Source: Chromatiaceae bacterium
Lineage (GTDB): Bacteria > Pseudomonadota > Gammaproteobacteria > Chromatiales > Chromatiaceae
Length of the DNA: 64,000 nucleotides
NCBI GenBank assembly: GCA_024235395.1
Contig: JACKMK010000001.1
Location: forward strand, 496,001 to 560,000
Reading direction: 5' to 3'
Shown: positions 18,598-27,305 of the stretch, piece after piece
Layout: the number at the start of each line of letters is the position of its first letter
Position numbering within the stretch: position 1 is the first letter of the stretch
Program-made: the position numbers and the translations under genes
The notes under the pieces: model-generated
Seen by the model: only the letters and a program-made list of their open reading frames with translations
Told to the model about the DNA's origin: nothing
Database searches by the model: none

Positions 18598-21165
18598 TCA
18601 GAGCTCGCGCGCGACTTCAACGCGCTCGAAGACCTCGATCTGATCGCCGGGCTTGACGTCGTTGTAGTTCTTCACGCCGATACCGCACTCGGTGCCAGCC
18701 TTGACCTCGTTCACGTCGTCCTTGAAGCGCCGCAGCGACTCCAGTTCACCCTCGTAGACCACCACGTTGTCGCGCAATACGCGGATCGGGTTGTGGCGCT
18801 TGACAGTACCCTCGACCACCATGCACCCGGCGATGGCGCCGAACTTGGACGAACGGAACACGTCCCGAACTTCCGCCAGGCCGACAATCTCTTCCTTGAT
18901 GACCGGCGACAACAGACCCGAGATCGCTTTCTTAACGTCGTCGATCACCTCGTAGATGATGCTGTAGTAACGCAGATCCAGACCGTGTTCCTCGACAACC
19001 CGGCGGGCGCTCGCATCGGCGCGCACGTTGAAGCCGATCAGGATGGCATTCGACGTGACTGCGAGGTTGGCATCCGATTCGGTGATACCGCCAACGCCAG
19101 AAGCGACTACGCGCACCTTCGCCTCGGGGGTTTCGATCTTGAGCAGCGATTCACGCAACGCCTCCACCGAGCCCTGCACATCGGCCTTGACGATGAGATT
19201 GACATACGCCACCTCGCCTTCGGCCATCTGCGAGAACAGCTGATCGAGCTTTGCGGCCTTCTGTTCGGCGAGCCGCGAATCGCGGTGGCGCACGCGGCGC
19301 AACTCGGCCACTTCACGCGCTTTGCGTTCGTCCGCCAGCGCGATCAGGTCGTCGCCTGCCGACGGTGCGGCGGACAAACCGAGCACCTGCACCGGGATGG
19401 ACGGCCCCGCCTCCTTCACCGATCGGCCGTTCTCGTCGAACATCGCGCGCACGCGCCCGAACTCGGCGCCGGCCACGACGGGATCGCCGCGCTTCAGCGT
19501 GCCCGACTGCACCAGCACGGTGGCGACCGGGCCGCGTCCCTTGTCGAGGCTCGATTCAACAATGATGCCGCGCGCCAGTCCATCGTGAACCGCTTTGAGC
19601 TCCAGCACCTCAGACTGCAGCAGTACTGCTTCGAGCAGCTGGTCGATGCCTTCGCCGCTCTTTGCCGACACCTTGACGAACTGGGTGTCGCCACCCCATT
19701 CCTCCGGCACCACCTCCTCGCCGACCAGTTCCTGCATGACCCGGTCGGGATTGGCCTCCGGCTTGTCCATCTTGTTGATCGCCACGACGATCGGCACGCC
19801 GGCCGCGCGGGCGTGCTGGATCGCCTCTTTGGTCTGCGGCATCACGCCGTCGTCCGCCGCCACCACCAGGATCACGATGTCGGTCGCCTGCGCGCCACGC
19901 GCGCGCATCGCGGAGAAAGCCGCGTGGCCGGGTGTATCGAGGAAAGAAATCATCCCGTGATCGGTGTCCACGTGGTAAGCACCGATGTGCTGGGTGATAC
20001 CTCCGGCCTCGCCCGCTGCCACACGCGTGCGGCGAATATGGTCGAGCAAGGAGGTCTTTCCGTGGTCGACGTGACCCATGATGGTCACGACCGGCGCGCG
20101 CGGCAGCAGTTCGCCCTGCTGCTGCTCCTCGTCGGCGGCCGCCAGGATCTCGACCTCGACGTCCTCGTCTTTCTGGGCCACCGCGGTGTGCCCCATTTCC
20201 TCGACCACCAGGATGGCGGTCTCCTGGTCGAGGACCTGGTTGATGGTGACCATCATGCCCATCTTCATCAACGTCTTGATCAGTTCACCGGCCTTGACCG
20301 ACATGCGCTGCGCGAGATCGCCGACCGAGATCGTATCGGGCACCGCGACTTCTTTGATCACCGGTGCTGTCGGGCGCTGAAAGGCATGCTGCGAATCGCC
20401 ACTGGCGTCGCGCGCGACCCTGCGTCCCACCTTTCCGGTACGCTGCCCGCGTTTGGCGGTCGCAACGTGCAACTCCCGCCGCCCGTGCCGGCCGCGCTCG
20501 GCGCTGTCGTCAGTTTGCTCACGGAAACGCTTGCCCTTCTTCGTGGGCTTTTCCGCGGCCTTGCGCTGCTCGGCCTCTTGCTGTGCCCGCTGTTGCGCTT
20601 CCTGTCGCGCCTGCTCTTCGGCCTGCCGACGCGATTCCTCCTCGGCCGCGACGCGAGTCTCCTCCGTCTTGCGGCGCGCCTCCTCTTCAGCCGACCTACG
20701 CGCCTCTTCGGCACGCCGCCGCGCTTCCGTTTCCTCTTCGAGAAGACGCCGCTGCTCGGCCTGTTCAGCGAGCGCACGTTTGGCGTCTTCGGCTTCGCGG
20801 AGCAGCGCTTCCTGTTTTGCCCCGTCGTCCTCGGGCGGCTTCACGACCACGCGTTTGCGTCGCACCTCCACACTCACCGTCTTGGCCACGCGCGCCGTCG
20901 CGGAACGTGCAGTGGTCCGGCCGGCCGCCGGTTGATGAAGTTCCGTGGTGGTCTTTCGCTTGAGCGCGACACGACGTGCACCGCCTGCAGATTCCTGCTT
21001 GCCGTGACTGCGGCGCAGGTGGTTCAACAGGCCCACCTTTTCCTGCTCGGTGATTATGTCTTCCGCACTCTGCTTGGAGATTCCGGCATCACTCAGCTGC
21101 TTCAACAACCGGTCTACCGGTATACCAACGTCTGACGCCAGTTGGCTTACCGTGACTTCGCTCAT
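18598..21165 (-). CDS. infB: Translation initiation factor IF-2
   Basis: An 855-residue GTPase. An IF2_N domain (residues 1-52) is followed by a long, highly charged Arg/Glu/Ala-rich helical region (about 105-230), a second IF2_N-like domain (about 280-330) and the G domain, with G1 GHVDHGKT starting at G364, DTPGH and NKMD. Domains II-IV complete the protein, with the C-terminal fMet-tRNA-binding domain. The charged segment is longer and more repetitive than in many species, but length overall is normal for the alpha form. It lies between nusA (15 bases) and rbfA. Confidence 0.97.
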   Translation of the reverse strand: MSEVTVSQLASDVGIPVDRLLKQLSDAGISKQSAEDIITEQEKVGLLNHLRRSHGKQESAGGARRVALKRKTTTELHQPAAGRTTARSATARVAKTVSVEVRRKRVVVKPPEDDGAKQEALLREAEDAKRALAEQAEQRRLLEEETEARRRAEEARRSAEEEARRKTEETRVAAEEESRRQAEEQARQEAQQRAQQEAEQRKAAEKPTKKGKRFREQTDDSAERGRHGRRELHVATAKRGQRTGKVGRRVARDASGDSQHAFQRPTAPVIKEVAVPDTISVGDLAQRMSVKAGELIKTLMKMGMMVTINQVLDQETAILVVEEMGHTAVAQKDEDVEVEILAAADEEQQQGELLPRAPVVTIMGHVDHGKTSLLDHIRRTRVAAGEAGGITQHIGAYHVDTDHGMISFLDTPGHAAFSAMRARGAQATDIVILVVAADDGVMPQTKEAIQHARAAGVPIVVAINKMDKPEANPDRVMQELVGEEVVPEEWGGDTQFVKVSAKSGEGIDQLLEAVLLQSEVLELKAVHDGLARGIIVESSLDKGRGPVATVLVQSGTLKRGDPVVAGAEFGRVRAMFDENGRSVKEAGPSIPVQVLGLSAAPSAGDDLIALADERKAREVAELRRVRHRDSRLAEQKAAKLDQLFSQMAEGEVAYVNLIVKADVQGSVEALRESLLKIETPEAKVRVVASGVGGITESDANLAVTSNAILIGFNVRADASARRVVEEHGLDLRYYSIIYEVIDDVKKAISGLLSPVIKEEIVGLAEVRDVFRSSKFGAIAGCMVVEGTVKRHNPIRVLRDNVVVYEGELESLRRFKDDVNEVKAGTECGIGVKNYNDVKPGDQIEVFERVEVAREL

Positions 21166-21180
21166 ACTTCGATCCCCTAA

Positions 21181-22683
21181 TTATTCGGCACTCTGTTCAA
21201 ACCAGGGTGCGCGCGCAGCCATGATCAGTTCCCCGGCGCGCTGTTCATCCATGCCGTCGATTTCCATCAACTCGTCGATGGACTGCTCCGCAAGGTCTTC
21301 CATGCTGACCACGCCACGCGACGCGAGCTGGAATGCAAGCTGGCGATCCATACCATCCATCGTCAGCAGATCCTCGGCAGGCTCGACATCACCGAAGGAC
21401 TCTTCGCGCGCGATCGCACGGGTCAAGACGGCATCTTTCGCACGATTGCGCAGTTCCTCGATGATGTCCTGATCGAACTCCTCGATGGAGGCCATCTCCG
21501 CGGCATCGACGAAAGCGATCTCGTCGATGTTCGTGAACCCCTCCTGGACCAGGATGGCAGCGACCTCTTCGTCGACGTCGAGTTGCTCCATGAAGTGCTT
21601 GATATAGCCCTGCGCCTCGGCCTCGCTCTTCTCGGCGGCCTGTTCTTCACTCATCACGTTCAGCTCCCAGCCAGTCAACTGACTGGCAAGGCGCACGTTC
21701 TGCCCGCCACGGCCGATGGCCTGCGAGAGGTTCTCGTCCTTGACCGCGATGTCCATGCTGTGCGCCTCCTCGTCGACAACGATCGAGGTAACGTCCGCCG
21801 GTGACATCGCATTGATCACGAACTGCGCCGGATTTTCATCCCAGAGGATGATATCCACGCGCTCGCCCGCGAGCTCGTTCGACACCGCCTGCACGCGGGA
21901 GCCACGCATGCCGACGCAGGCTCCGACCGGGTCGATGCGCGGATCGTTCGTACGCACCGCGATCTTGGCGCGCAGCCCCGCATCGCGCGCAGCACCGATG
22001 ATCTCGATCAGCCCGTCACCCACCTCCGGTACCTCGAGCCGGAACAACTCGATCAGCAGGTGCGGCGACGTTCGCGAGACGAACAACTGGGGCCCGCGCT
22101 GTTCCGAGCGGACGTCATAGAGATAACCCCGCATACGGTCGCCCGCACGCGCAGCTTCTTTCGGGATCACTTCGCTCTTCGGGATCAGTGCCTCGGCGTT
22201 GTTGCCCAAATCGAGCAGGATGGAGCCGCGGTCTGCACGCTTGACGATACCCGTCACCAGTTCGCCGACGCGCCCCTCGTAGGCCTCGACGACCTTCGCC
22301 CGCTCGGCTTCGCGTACCTTCTGCACGATCACCTGCTTCGCGGTCTGCGCAGCGATACGGCCGAAAGATATCGATTCGATCTCGTCTTCTATGAATCCGT
22401 CGACCTGGATGTTCGGGTCCTCCGCGCGAGCGGCAGACAGCGTGATCTCGGTGATCGGGTTTTCGAGCACCGAGGTTTCCGCATCATCCACGACGCGCCA
22501 GCGGCGGAAGGTCTCGTAGTCGCCGGTCTTGCGATCGATCGCCACTCTGACGTCGATCTCACCGCCGTTCTTTTTGCGGGTCGCCGACGCCAATGCCGCC
22601 TCGATCGCCTCGAAGATAATCTCCTTCTCGACGCCTTTTTCGTTAGACACCGCGTCCACGACGAGCAAGATTTCTTTGTTCAT
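21181..22683 (-). CDS. nusA: Transcription termination/antitermination factor NusA
   Basis: A 500-residue protein with the N-terminal RNA polymerase-binding domain (1-130), S1 (about 135-200), KH1 and KH2 (about 230-345, including VGACVGMRGSRVQAV and IGRGGQNVRLAS) and two C-terminal helical acidic repeats (about 360-490). The start MNKEILLVVDAVSNEKGV is standard and is preferred over the frame's extension by five codons. It modulates pausing, termination and antitermination. In E. coli NusA feeds back on its own operon through leader terminators; the hairpins before rimP here may serve that purpose. Confidence 0.96.
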   Translation of the reverse strand: MNKEILLVVDAVSNEKGVEKEIIFEAIEAALASATRKKNGGEIDVRVAIDRKTGDYETFRRWRVVDDAETSVLENPITEITLSAARAEDPNIQVDGFIEDEIESISFGRIAAQTAKQVIVQKVREAERAKVVEAYEGRVGELVTGIVKRADRGSILLDLGNNAEALIPKSEVIPKEAARAGDRMRGYLYDVRSEQRGPQLFVSRTSPHLLIELFRLEVPEVGDGLIEIIGAARDAGLRAKIAVRTNDPRIDPVGACVGMRGSRVQAVSNELAGERVDIILWDENPAQFVINAMSPADVTSIVVDEEAHSMDIAVKDENLSQAIGRGGQNVRLASQLTGWELNVMSEEQAAEKSEAEAQGYIKHFMEQLDVDEEVAAILVQEGFTNIDEIAFVDAAEMASIEEFDQDIIEELRNRAKDAVLTRAIAREESFGDVEPAEDLLTMDGMDRQLAFQLASRGVVSMEDLAEQSIDELMEIDGMDEQRAGELIMAARAPWFEQSAE

Positions 22684-22698
22684 CACACCGCCTTCCAC

Positions 22699-23157
22699 CT
22701 AGAACTGGGGTACGAGCCGCGCTGCAGCGATCTGTGCAAACGGCAGCCGCACCGTATCTCCTTCCACCTGCAGGACCACATCGTCGCCATCGACCTCGAG
22801 GATGGTCCCCTTGTAGTTGCTTCTTCCGTTCAACGCCGCGTTCAATTTCACCCGGGCCACATGACCCGCGAAACGCGCAAAATGCGCTCTCTCGAACAGG
22901 GGGCGATCCAGGCCGGGAGAGGACACTTCCAGCGAATATTCGCCGCGGATCGGGTCATCCACGTCGAGCACACCGCTGACCTGATGACTGACCCTCTCGC
23001 AGTCCTTCAGGCCGATACCCTGCTCACCGTCGATATAGACGCGCAACAAGTGACCGGCCTTGGGACGAGACAGGTACTCGACCCCGACCAACTCGTAGCC
23101 CAGCACTTCGACCGCCCCACGGACCAGTTCCGTCAGATGCGCTGGCGCCTTGTGCAT
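22699..23157 (-). CDS. rimP: Ribosome maturation factor RimP
   Basis: A 152-residue 30S maturation protein with an N-terminal alpha/beta domain (VLGYELVGVEYL; EVSSPGLDRPL around residues 75-85) and a C-terminal SH3-like domain. It is the first gene of the rimP-nusA-infB-rbfA-truB unit. The start at 23157 is selected because the family begins just before the first helix; the open frame upstream crosses terminator hairpins. Confidence 0.95.
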   Translation of the reverse strand: MHKAPAHLTELVRGAVEVLGYELVGVEYLSRPKAGHLLRVYIDGEQGIGLKDCERVSHQVSGVLDVDDPIRGEYSLEVSSPGLDRPLFERAHFARFAGHVARVKLNAALNGRSNYKGTILEVDGDDVVLQVEGDTVRLPFAQIAAARLVPQF

Positions 23158-23185
23158 AGTCCCCACTCGAGCAATGGCCCGAAAA

Positions 23186-23209
23186 CAAAAAATGGGCCTG
23201 CGGCCCATT
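23186..23209 (-). terminator. Intrinsic terminator-like hairpin in the rimP leader (proximal)
   Basis: On the minus strand, AATGGGCC, loop GCA, GGCCCATT, then TTTTGTTTT. It is a strong terminator only 29 bases before the rimP start. It lies downstream of any promoter that could serve rimP, so it is probably a regulated or leaky attenuator, as known for the nusA operon leader of E. coli. Confidence 0.75.
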
Positions 23210-23227
23210 CCTGAATCTGTCGCGCCG

Positions 23228-23241
23228 GGCACCTCGGTGCC
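23228..23241. repeat. Third hairpin in the rimP leader
   Basis: GGCACC-TC-GGTGCC is a perfect six-base inverted repeat between the two terminator-like hairpins. It may pair alternatively with them or act as a pause signal. Confidence 0.45.
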
Positions 23242-23255
23242 TGATGCTGTACGAT

Positions 23256-23282
23256 AAAAAAACCCCAAATTACGGGGTTTTT
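23256..23282 (-). terminator. Intrinsic terminator-like hairpin in the rimP leader (distal)
   Basis: On the minus strand, AAACCCC, a seven-base loop, GGGGTTT followed by more T. The mirror strand also ends in T, but no plus-strand gene reads into it. It may end the DUF302-Sel1 transcript, or act as an attenuator for rimP. Confidence 0.7.
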
Positions 23283-23347
23283 CAGGACGCGGCCCCTGTT
23301 CGAACCGCCGCTGCCAAGTCGCAATCGAGCTTCTGGGCAGCGCGCGA

Positions 23348-23375
23348 AGTTTAACAGAACCCTATTTCCCGTCAA
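23348..23375 (-). promoter_or_regulatory. Candidate sigma-70 promoter for the rimP-nusA-infB operon
   Basis: On the minus strand TTGACG (23370-23375), a 16-base spacer, and TAAACT (23348-23353). It is located in the gap between the Sel1 gene and the hairpins, which is where an operon promoter is needed. Only a sequence match. Confidence 0.35.
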
Positions 23376-23410
23376 ATATTAGAGGTCGGTCGGCCAAGCG
23401 GCCCACCCGG

Positions 23411-23737
23411 TCAGTGATGGGTCCGCGCGTCGCCCCCAGGGGCGGACTCCGCCGACTTGGCGAGTTCGACCAGACGCCGCGCCTGTCGAAACTCGTCCTC
23501 CGACATCCCGGCCGCCACGAAGCGGCGCAGAATTTCGGCATCGGCATCACCCTGTTCGACTGCCCGGGTCAGCCAGTAATAGGCCTGCACCGGGTCCGGC
23601 TCGACACCACGCCCTTCCGCATAGATCAGTCCGGCAGCGTACTGGGCGTCCACGTCGCCGCGTTCGGCCTCGGCAATCAATCGCGCCGCAACGACCGGAT
23701 CGTTGCGCAACAGATTGAGTCCGCTCAGATTTGCCAT
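23411..23737 (-). CDS. Small Sel1-like repeat protein
   Basis: A 108-residue soluble protein with one clear Sel1-type repeat (AAGLIYAEGRGVEPDPVQAY, about 33-52) followed by a second partial one (WLTRAVEQGDADAEI). Such TPR-like repeats mediate protein contacts. A cytoplasmic location is likely as no signal is seen. It follows the DUF302 gene by 47 bases on the same strand and may share its transcript. No specific partner can be named. Confidence 0.75.
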   Translation of the reverse strand: MANLSGLNLLRNDPVVAARLIAEAERGDVDAQYAAGLIYAEGRGVEPDPVQAYYWLTRAVEQGDADAEILRRFVAAGMSEDEFRQARRLVELAKSAESAPGGDARTHH

Positions 23738-23784
23738 CGCCTTCGTGGATCCTTCAGGGAACGCCGCCGGCACTGCCGGTCCGC

Positions 23785-24279
23785 TCAATCGAACGTGAGC
23801 ATCTTCTGCATCTGTGGCGCGAGTTCGTCGGCCATCACCGCGACGTCGCCACCGTACATCTTGCCCATCAGCGCAAGGTTCATCATCGCGACGTAGGTCT
23901 TGCCGTCGGACTTCTGGTACACCGCGATGGTGCACGGCATCATCGCGGTCAACATCTTGTACTCATCCTTCTGCAGCAGCTTGACCGCGGCGAACGGCTC
24001 GCACATCTTCAGCACACGGTTCGGACCGATATCCACATCGGTGACGTTCATCAGGTTTTTCTGGAAATCGACCCCCCACTTCTTGGGTACCTTCCACAGC
24101 AGATCCTTGGCATTCGCCTCGAGCCGCTCGAGCGTCTCTTCGAAACCCAGCGGGCTCGGCACCTCGATCAGCATATGCGGCATCGCCGTGTCAGACGCCG
24201 ACTGGTCGGCGCCGGCGCTGCCGACCATGCTGATGGCGGCCAGTACGCATACTGCAATCGCGGTTCGAAGTTGCTTCAT
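23785..24279 (-). CDS. Exported DUF302 protein
   Basis: A 164-residue protein with a Sec signal peptide (residues 1-24, cleavage after SAGA). The remainder matches the DUF302 fold: SPLGFEETLERLEANAKDLLWKV-type start, a central MCEPFAAVKLL, and MMPCTIAVYQKSDGKTYVAMMN. Two Cys residues (in KMCEP and MMPCT) are conserved-looking. DUF302 proteins are common in sulfur oxidisers, often near copper or sulfur genes; their function is unknown. The gene is divergent from the copper ATPase, 121 bases apart, with an AGAGAGGT ribosome site. Confidence 0.85.
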   Translation of the reverse strand: MKQLRTAIAVCVLAAISMVGSAGADQSASDTAMPHMLIEVPSPLGFEETLERLEANAKDLLWKVPKKWGVDFQKNLMNVTDVDIGPNRVLKMCEPFAAVKLLQKDEYKMLTAMMPCTIAVYQKSDGKTYVAMMNLALMGKMYGGDVAVMADELAPQMQKMLTFD

Positions 24280-24400
24280 GGGGCACCTCTCTGTTGAATC
24301 GTTGTGGACCGGCCGTGCAACGCGGCCATGAGACTGCCGGCGTGCACATTGCCGTAGAATCCGGCGCTACGCTTATACCACAACCAGGCCACCGCGCACC

Positions 24401-26866
24401 TTGACGGGCTCCACCGCCAATTCGGCATCGCCTCGCACGGCAGATGACGGCTGTTTCCACTGCGGTCTGCCGCTACCCGCACGGGGCACGCAGACTGCGG
24501 ACGTGCTGGGTCGACAGCGCAGCTTCTGTTGTCCCGGCTGCCTGGCGGTCGCACGCAGCATCGTGGACGCCGGGCTTGGGGACTACTACCGCCACCGCCG
24601 CGAACCGGCTGTCACGGCCGATGTGGTGCCGGACATCGTCAGCAGGCTGCACTTCTACGACCACCCCGATGTGCAGAAATCGTTCGTGCACGACCGCACG
24701 GCGTATCGCGAGGCCTCGCTGCTGCTGGAAAACATCCGTTGCGCAGCGTGCCTGTGGCTGAACGAACGGGTACTGCGCGGCCTGGAGGGCGTGCTCGAGG
24801 TGGAGATCGATCACGCCAGCCACCATGCGCGCGTGCGTTGGGATCCGGCGCGCATCCGGCTCAGCGAGATCCTCAAGAGCATCCTCGACATCGGCTATAT
24901 CGCACACCCCTACGACGCCGCGCGCCGCGAGGCATTGCAGGAGCAACAGCACCGCCGCAGTACGGAACGCCTGATCTTCGCCGGCGTCATCGGCATGATG
25001 GTGATGAACTTCGCCATCGCCGGCTACGTGATGGGCCTCGGCGACGAAACCGGCGAGCTGTCGATCTGGACGATCATTGGTCGCTGGACCAGCCTGTTCG
25101 GCGTGACCACGCTGCTCGCCTACCCGGGCCAGGAATTTTTCATCGGTGCCTGGCGCGATCTGCGCAACCGGCGTCTCGGCATGGATGTACCGATCGTACT
25201 GGGACTCGGATTCGCCTATCTGGCCAGTCTGCACGCCACCTGGTCGCAATCCGGCGAGGTCTACTACGACTCGATCGCGATGTTCGTCTTCCTGGTGTTG
25301 TTCGCCCGGCGCATCGAGTTGCGCGGTCAGACGCGTGCGGCGGACGCCCTCGACCGGGTCGCCCGGATACTGCCGCGCGTCGCCCGTCGGATCGATCCGG
25401 ACGGCGAGCACGAGGTATTGATCACCGAACTGGTGCCCGGCGACCGGGTCCGGGTCCGCCCGGGCGAGGTGGTGCCCACCGACAGCCATGTTCGCGAAGG
25501 CCGCAGCAGCTTCGACGAGTCGCTGTTGACGGGAGAGTCCCTGCCGGTCATCCGCGAGCCAGGCGACCCCGTCGCCGCCGGCGTCTGCAACGTCGACCAG
25601 CCGGTGGTGCTCGAGATCGCGCGCCCCAGCCGTGAATCGACGGTCGCCGAGATTCACCGGCTGCTCGCGCACGGCCTGCGCGACGCACCGCGTTACGCGG
25701 TGCTAGCACAGCGCGCGGCGGCCTGGTTCGTCGCCGGCGTGCTGATCATCGCGACCTTGACCGCGACGGCATGGCTGCTGATCGATCCTGCCGCGGCGAT
25801 GCCCAACACCATTGCCGTGCTGATCGTCACCTGTCCGTGCGCATTGGCCCTGGCCACCCCGGTCGCCGCCGCGATCGGTGTCGGCCGCCTCGCCGACCGC
25901 GGTGTCCTGACGGTACGCAGCGATGCACTGGAACACTTCGCCCGTTGCGAGACCGTGGCGTTCGACAAGACCGGGACCCTGACCCTCGGGCGACTCGAAG
26001 TCACTCGTGTCGAGCCGTTTGGAGACACCGACGAAACGACCGCCCGACAGATCGCCCAGGCGCTCGAAGCCGATTCCGAACACCCGGTCGGCAGGGCGCT
26101 ACGCGCCTTGCACGACGGCACGCCGGACAAGAGGGTCGGGGGACTGCGCGTCGTCGTTGGCGAGGGCGTGGAGGGACGGGTCGACGACCAGTTCTGGCGC
26201 ATCGGTAAACCGCAATTCGCACTGAACGACGACCGCCACCGCGCCGTTGCCGAGGTCATCGAAGAGAAACGTCGCGGCGGTCAGATGGTCGTTGCACTGG
26301 CGAACGCAGCAGGCAGCGGTGCGCTGTTCACCCTGGTCGACCGCCCCCGCCCCGGCATCGGGCAGCTCGTCGCGGATCTGCGCGCCCAGGGGGTGCGGCA
26401 CATCGCGTTGCTGAGCGGAGACAGCCAGGCCAGCACGACCCGGTTCGCCGAACAGTTCTCCTTTGACGAAATCCTCGGTGACTGCACGCCCCTCGACAAG
26501 CTCGCATGGATTCACGCGCATCAGGCAGACGGCACACGGGTCGCGATGGTCGGCGACGGCATCAACGATGCCCCGACCCTGGCAGCCGCCGACGTATCGC
26601 TTTCATTCGCGCACGCGACAGACCTCGCCCAGGTGCACAGCGGACTGCTGTTGCTGGGCGACGACCCGCGCGCGATCGGCGAGGTACGCCGCTCTGCAAC
26701 CAGCACCCGCAGCGTCATACGCCAGAACCTCGTTTGGGCCGCGTCCTACAACACGCTCGCGGTACCGGCGGCCGCGCTGGGCCTGATCCCTCCGTGGGGT
26801 GCCGCTATCGGCATGTCGTTGAGCTCCCTGGTCGTCGTGTTGAACGCGTTGCGTCTAAGACACTGA
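24401..26866 (+). CDS. ccoI: Copper-transporting P1B-type ATPase (CcoI/FixI/CopA2 type)
   Basis: An 821-residue P-type ATPase. It begins with a Cys-rich metal-binding domain (CFHCG; CCPGC), then an HMA-like domain with C114AAC117, the actuator motif TGES, the ion-channel motif C478-P-C480, the phosphorylation site D522KTGT and GDGINDAP. The extra N-terminal Cys domain marks the CcoI/FixI branch, which exports copper slowly for oxidase assembly rather than detoxification. The start is TTG at 24401; no ATG lies in frame before the Cys motifs, so the start is not firm. The usual ccoNOQP, ccoG, ccoH and ccoS genes are absent; a ba3-type oxidase follows, which suggests it loads that enzyme with copper. 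Confidence 0.85.
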   Translation: MTGSTANSASPRTADDGCFHCGLPLPARGTQTADVLGRQRSFCCPGCLAVARSIVDAGLGDYYRHRREPAVTADVVPDIVSRLHFYDHPDVQKSFVHDRTAYREASLLLENIRCAACLWLNERVLRGLEGVLEVEIDHASHHARVRWDPARIRLSEILKSILDIGYIAHPYDAARREALQEQQHRRSTERLIFAGVIGMMVMNFAIAGYVMGLGDETGELSIWTIIGRWTSLFGVTTLLAYPGQEFFIGAWRDLRNRRLGMDVPIVLGLGFAYLASLHATWSQSGEVYYDSIAMFVFLVLFARRIELRGQTRAADALDRVARILPRVARRIDPDGEHEVLITELVPGDRVRVRPGEVVPTDSHVREGRSSFDESLLTGESLPVIREPGDPVAAGVCNVDQPVVLEIARPSRESTVAEIHRLLAHGLRDAPRYAVLAQRAAAWFVAGVLIIATLTATAWLLIDPAAAMPNTIAVLIVTCPCALALATPVAAAIGVGRLADRGVLTVRSDALEHFARCETVAFDKTGTLTLGRLEVTRVEPFGDTDETTARQIAQALEADSEHPVGRALRALHDGTPDKRVGGLRVVVGEGVEGRVDDQFWRIGKPQFALNDDRHRAVAEVIEEKRRGGQMVVALANAAGSGALFTLVDRPRPGIGQLVADLRAQGVRHIALLSGDSQASTTRFAEQFSFDEILGDCTPLDKLAWIHAHQADGTRVAMVGDGINDAPTLAAADVSLSFAHATDLAQVHSGLLLLGDDPRAIGEVRRSATSTRSVIRQNLVWAASYNTLAVPAAALGLIPPWGAAIGMSLSSLVVVLNALRLRH

Positions 26867-27012
26867 TCGAGGTGGCACCGTGGCGTCGATCTTTTCGTCG
26901 CGAACACCCGCCGCCATACCCGCCGCGCCTCCCTAACCTGCATCAATGTTTATTTATAGCCAATAACTTATACACCATTTCCCACTAGGCAAACGGTGTC
27001 TGTGAAGATATC

Positions 27013-27043
27013 TTTTGTCACGCTCGGCGGGACAATGACAAAA
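27013..27043. promoter_or_regulatory. Candidate operator upstream of the ba3 oxidase operon
   Basis: TTTTGTCA (27013-27020), 15 bases, TGACAAAA (27036-27043): a perfect eight-base inverted repeat. An extra GACAA at 27031-27035 makes a direct repeat with the right arm. It sits about 100 bases before the first oxidase gene in an AT-richer gap (26867-27136). It looks like a transcription factor site; the factor is unknown. Confidence 0.45.
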
Positions 27044-27136
27044 ACAAGCGTAAACCGCCTTGATCCGTTAACTCGACCCCTAGCGTGCCGGCCCGGCGAC
27101 CGGGCGCCTGTTATCCACTCATTTGGAGGCTTACCC

Positions 27137-27289
27137 ATGTCAGAGATGTCGGAAGACGAACAGCGACGCATCCTCGAGTCCCCGCCGCGCGGGACCTGGG
27201 CGGTGATCCTGGCGATCGGCATCGCCATGTTGCTCGGCTGGCTGTATTTCTTTTTCGGCCTGTTCATGTCTCACGGGCCGGTAGCCTGA
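27137..27289 (+). CDS. Cytochrome c oxidase subunit IIa-like small membrane protein
   Basis: A 50-residue protein with one transmembrane helix (about 22-45). It precedes subunit II by 16 bases and has an ideal GGAGG site. Type B (ba3) oxidases carry a one-helix subunit IIa that fills the place of the missing first helix of subunit II. Size, topology and position fit that role. Sequence identity to known IIa proteins cannot be checked here. Confidence 0.7.
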   Translation: MSEMSEDEQRRILESPPRGTWAVILAIGIAMLLGWLYFFFGLFMSHGPVA

Positions 27290-27305
27290 CGGAGGGAACT
27301 GCAAG

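Noticed and set aside
23283..23312. TTCGAAC sequence resembling a tRNA T-loop in the rimP leader, where metY lies in E. coli
   Set aside because: The flanking bases do not pair as a T-stem, and no acceptor or anticodon stem can be drawn on either strand.
27060..27073. TTGAT half of an FNR-like box before the oxidase operon
   Set aside because: The second half (TAACT) matches none of ATCAA, so there is no dyad.
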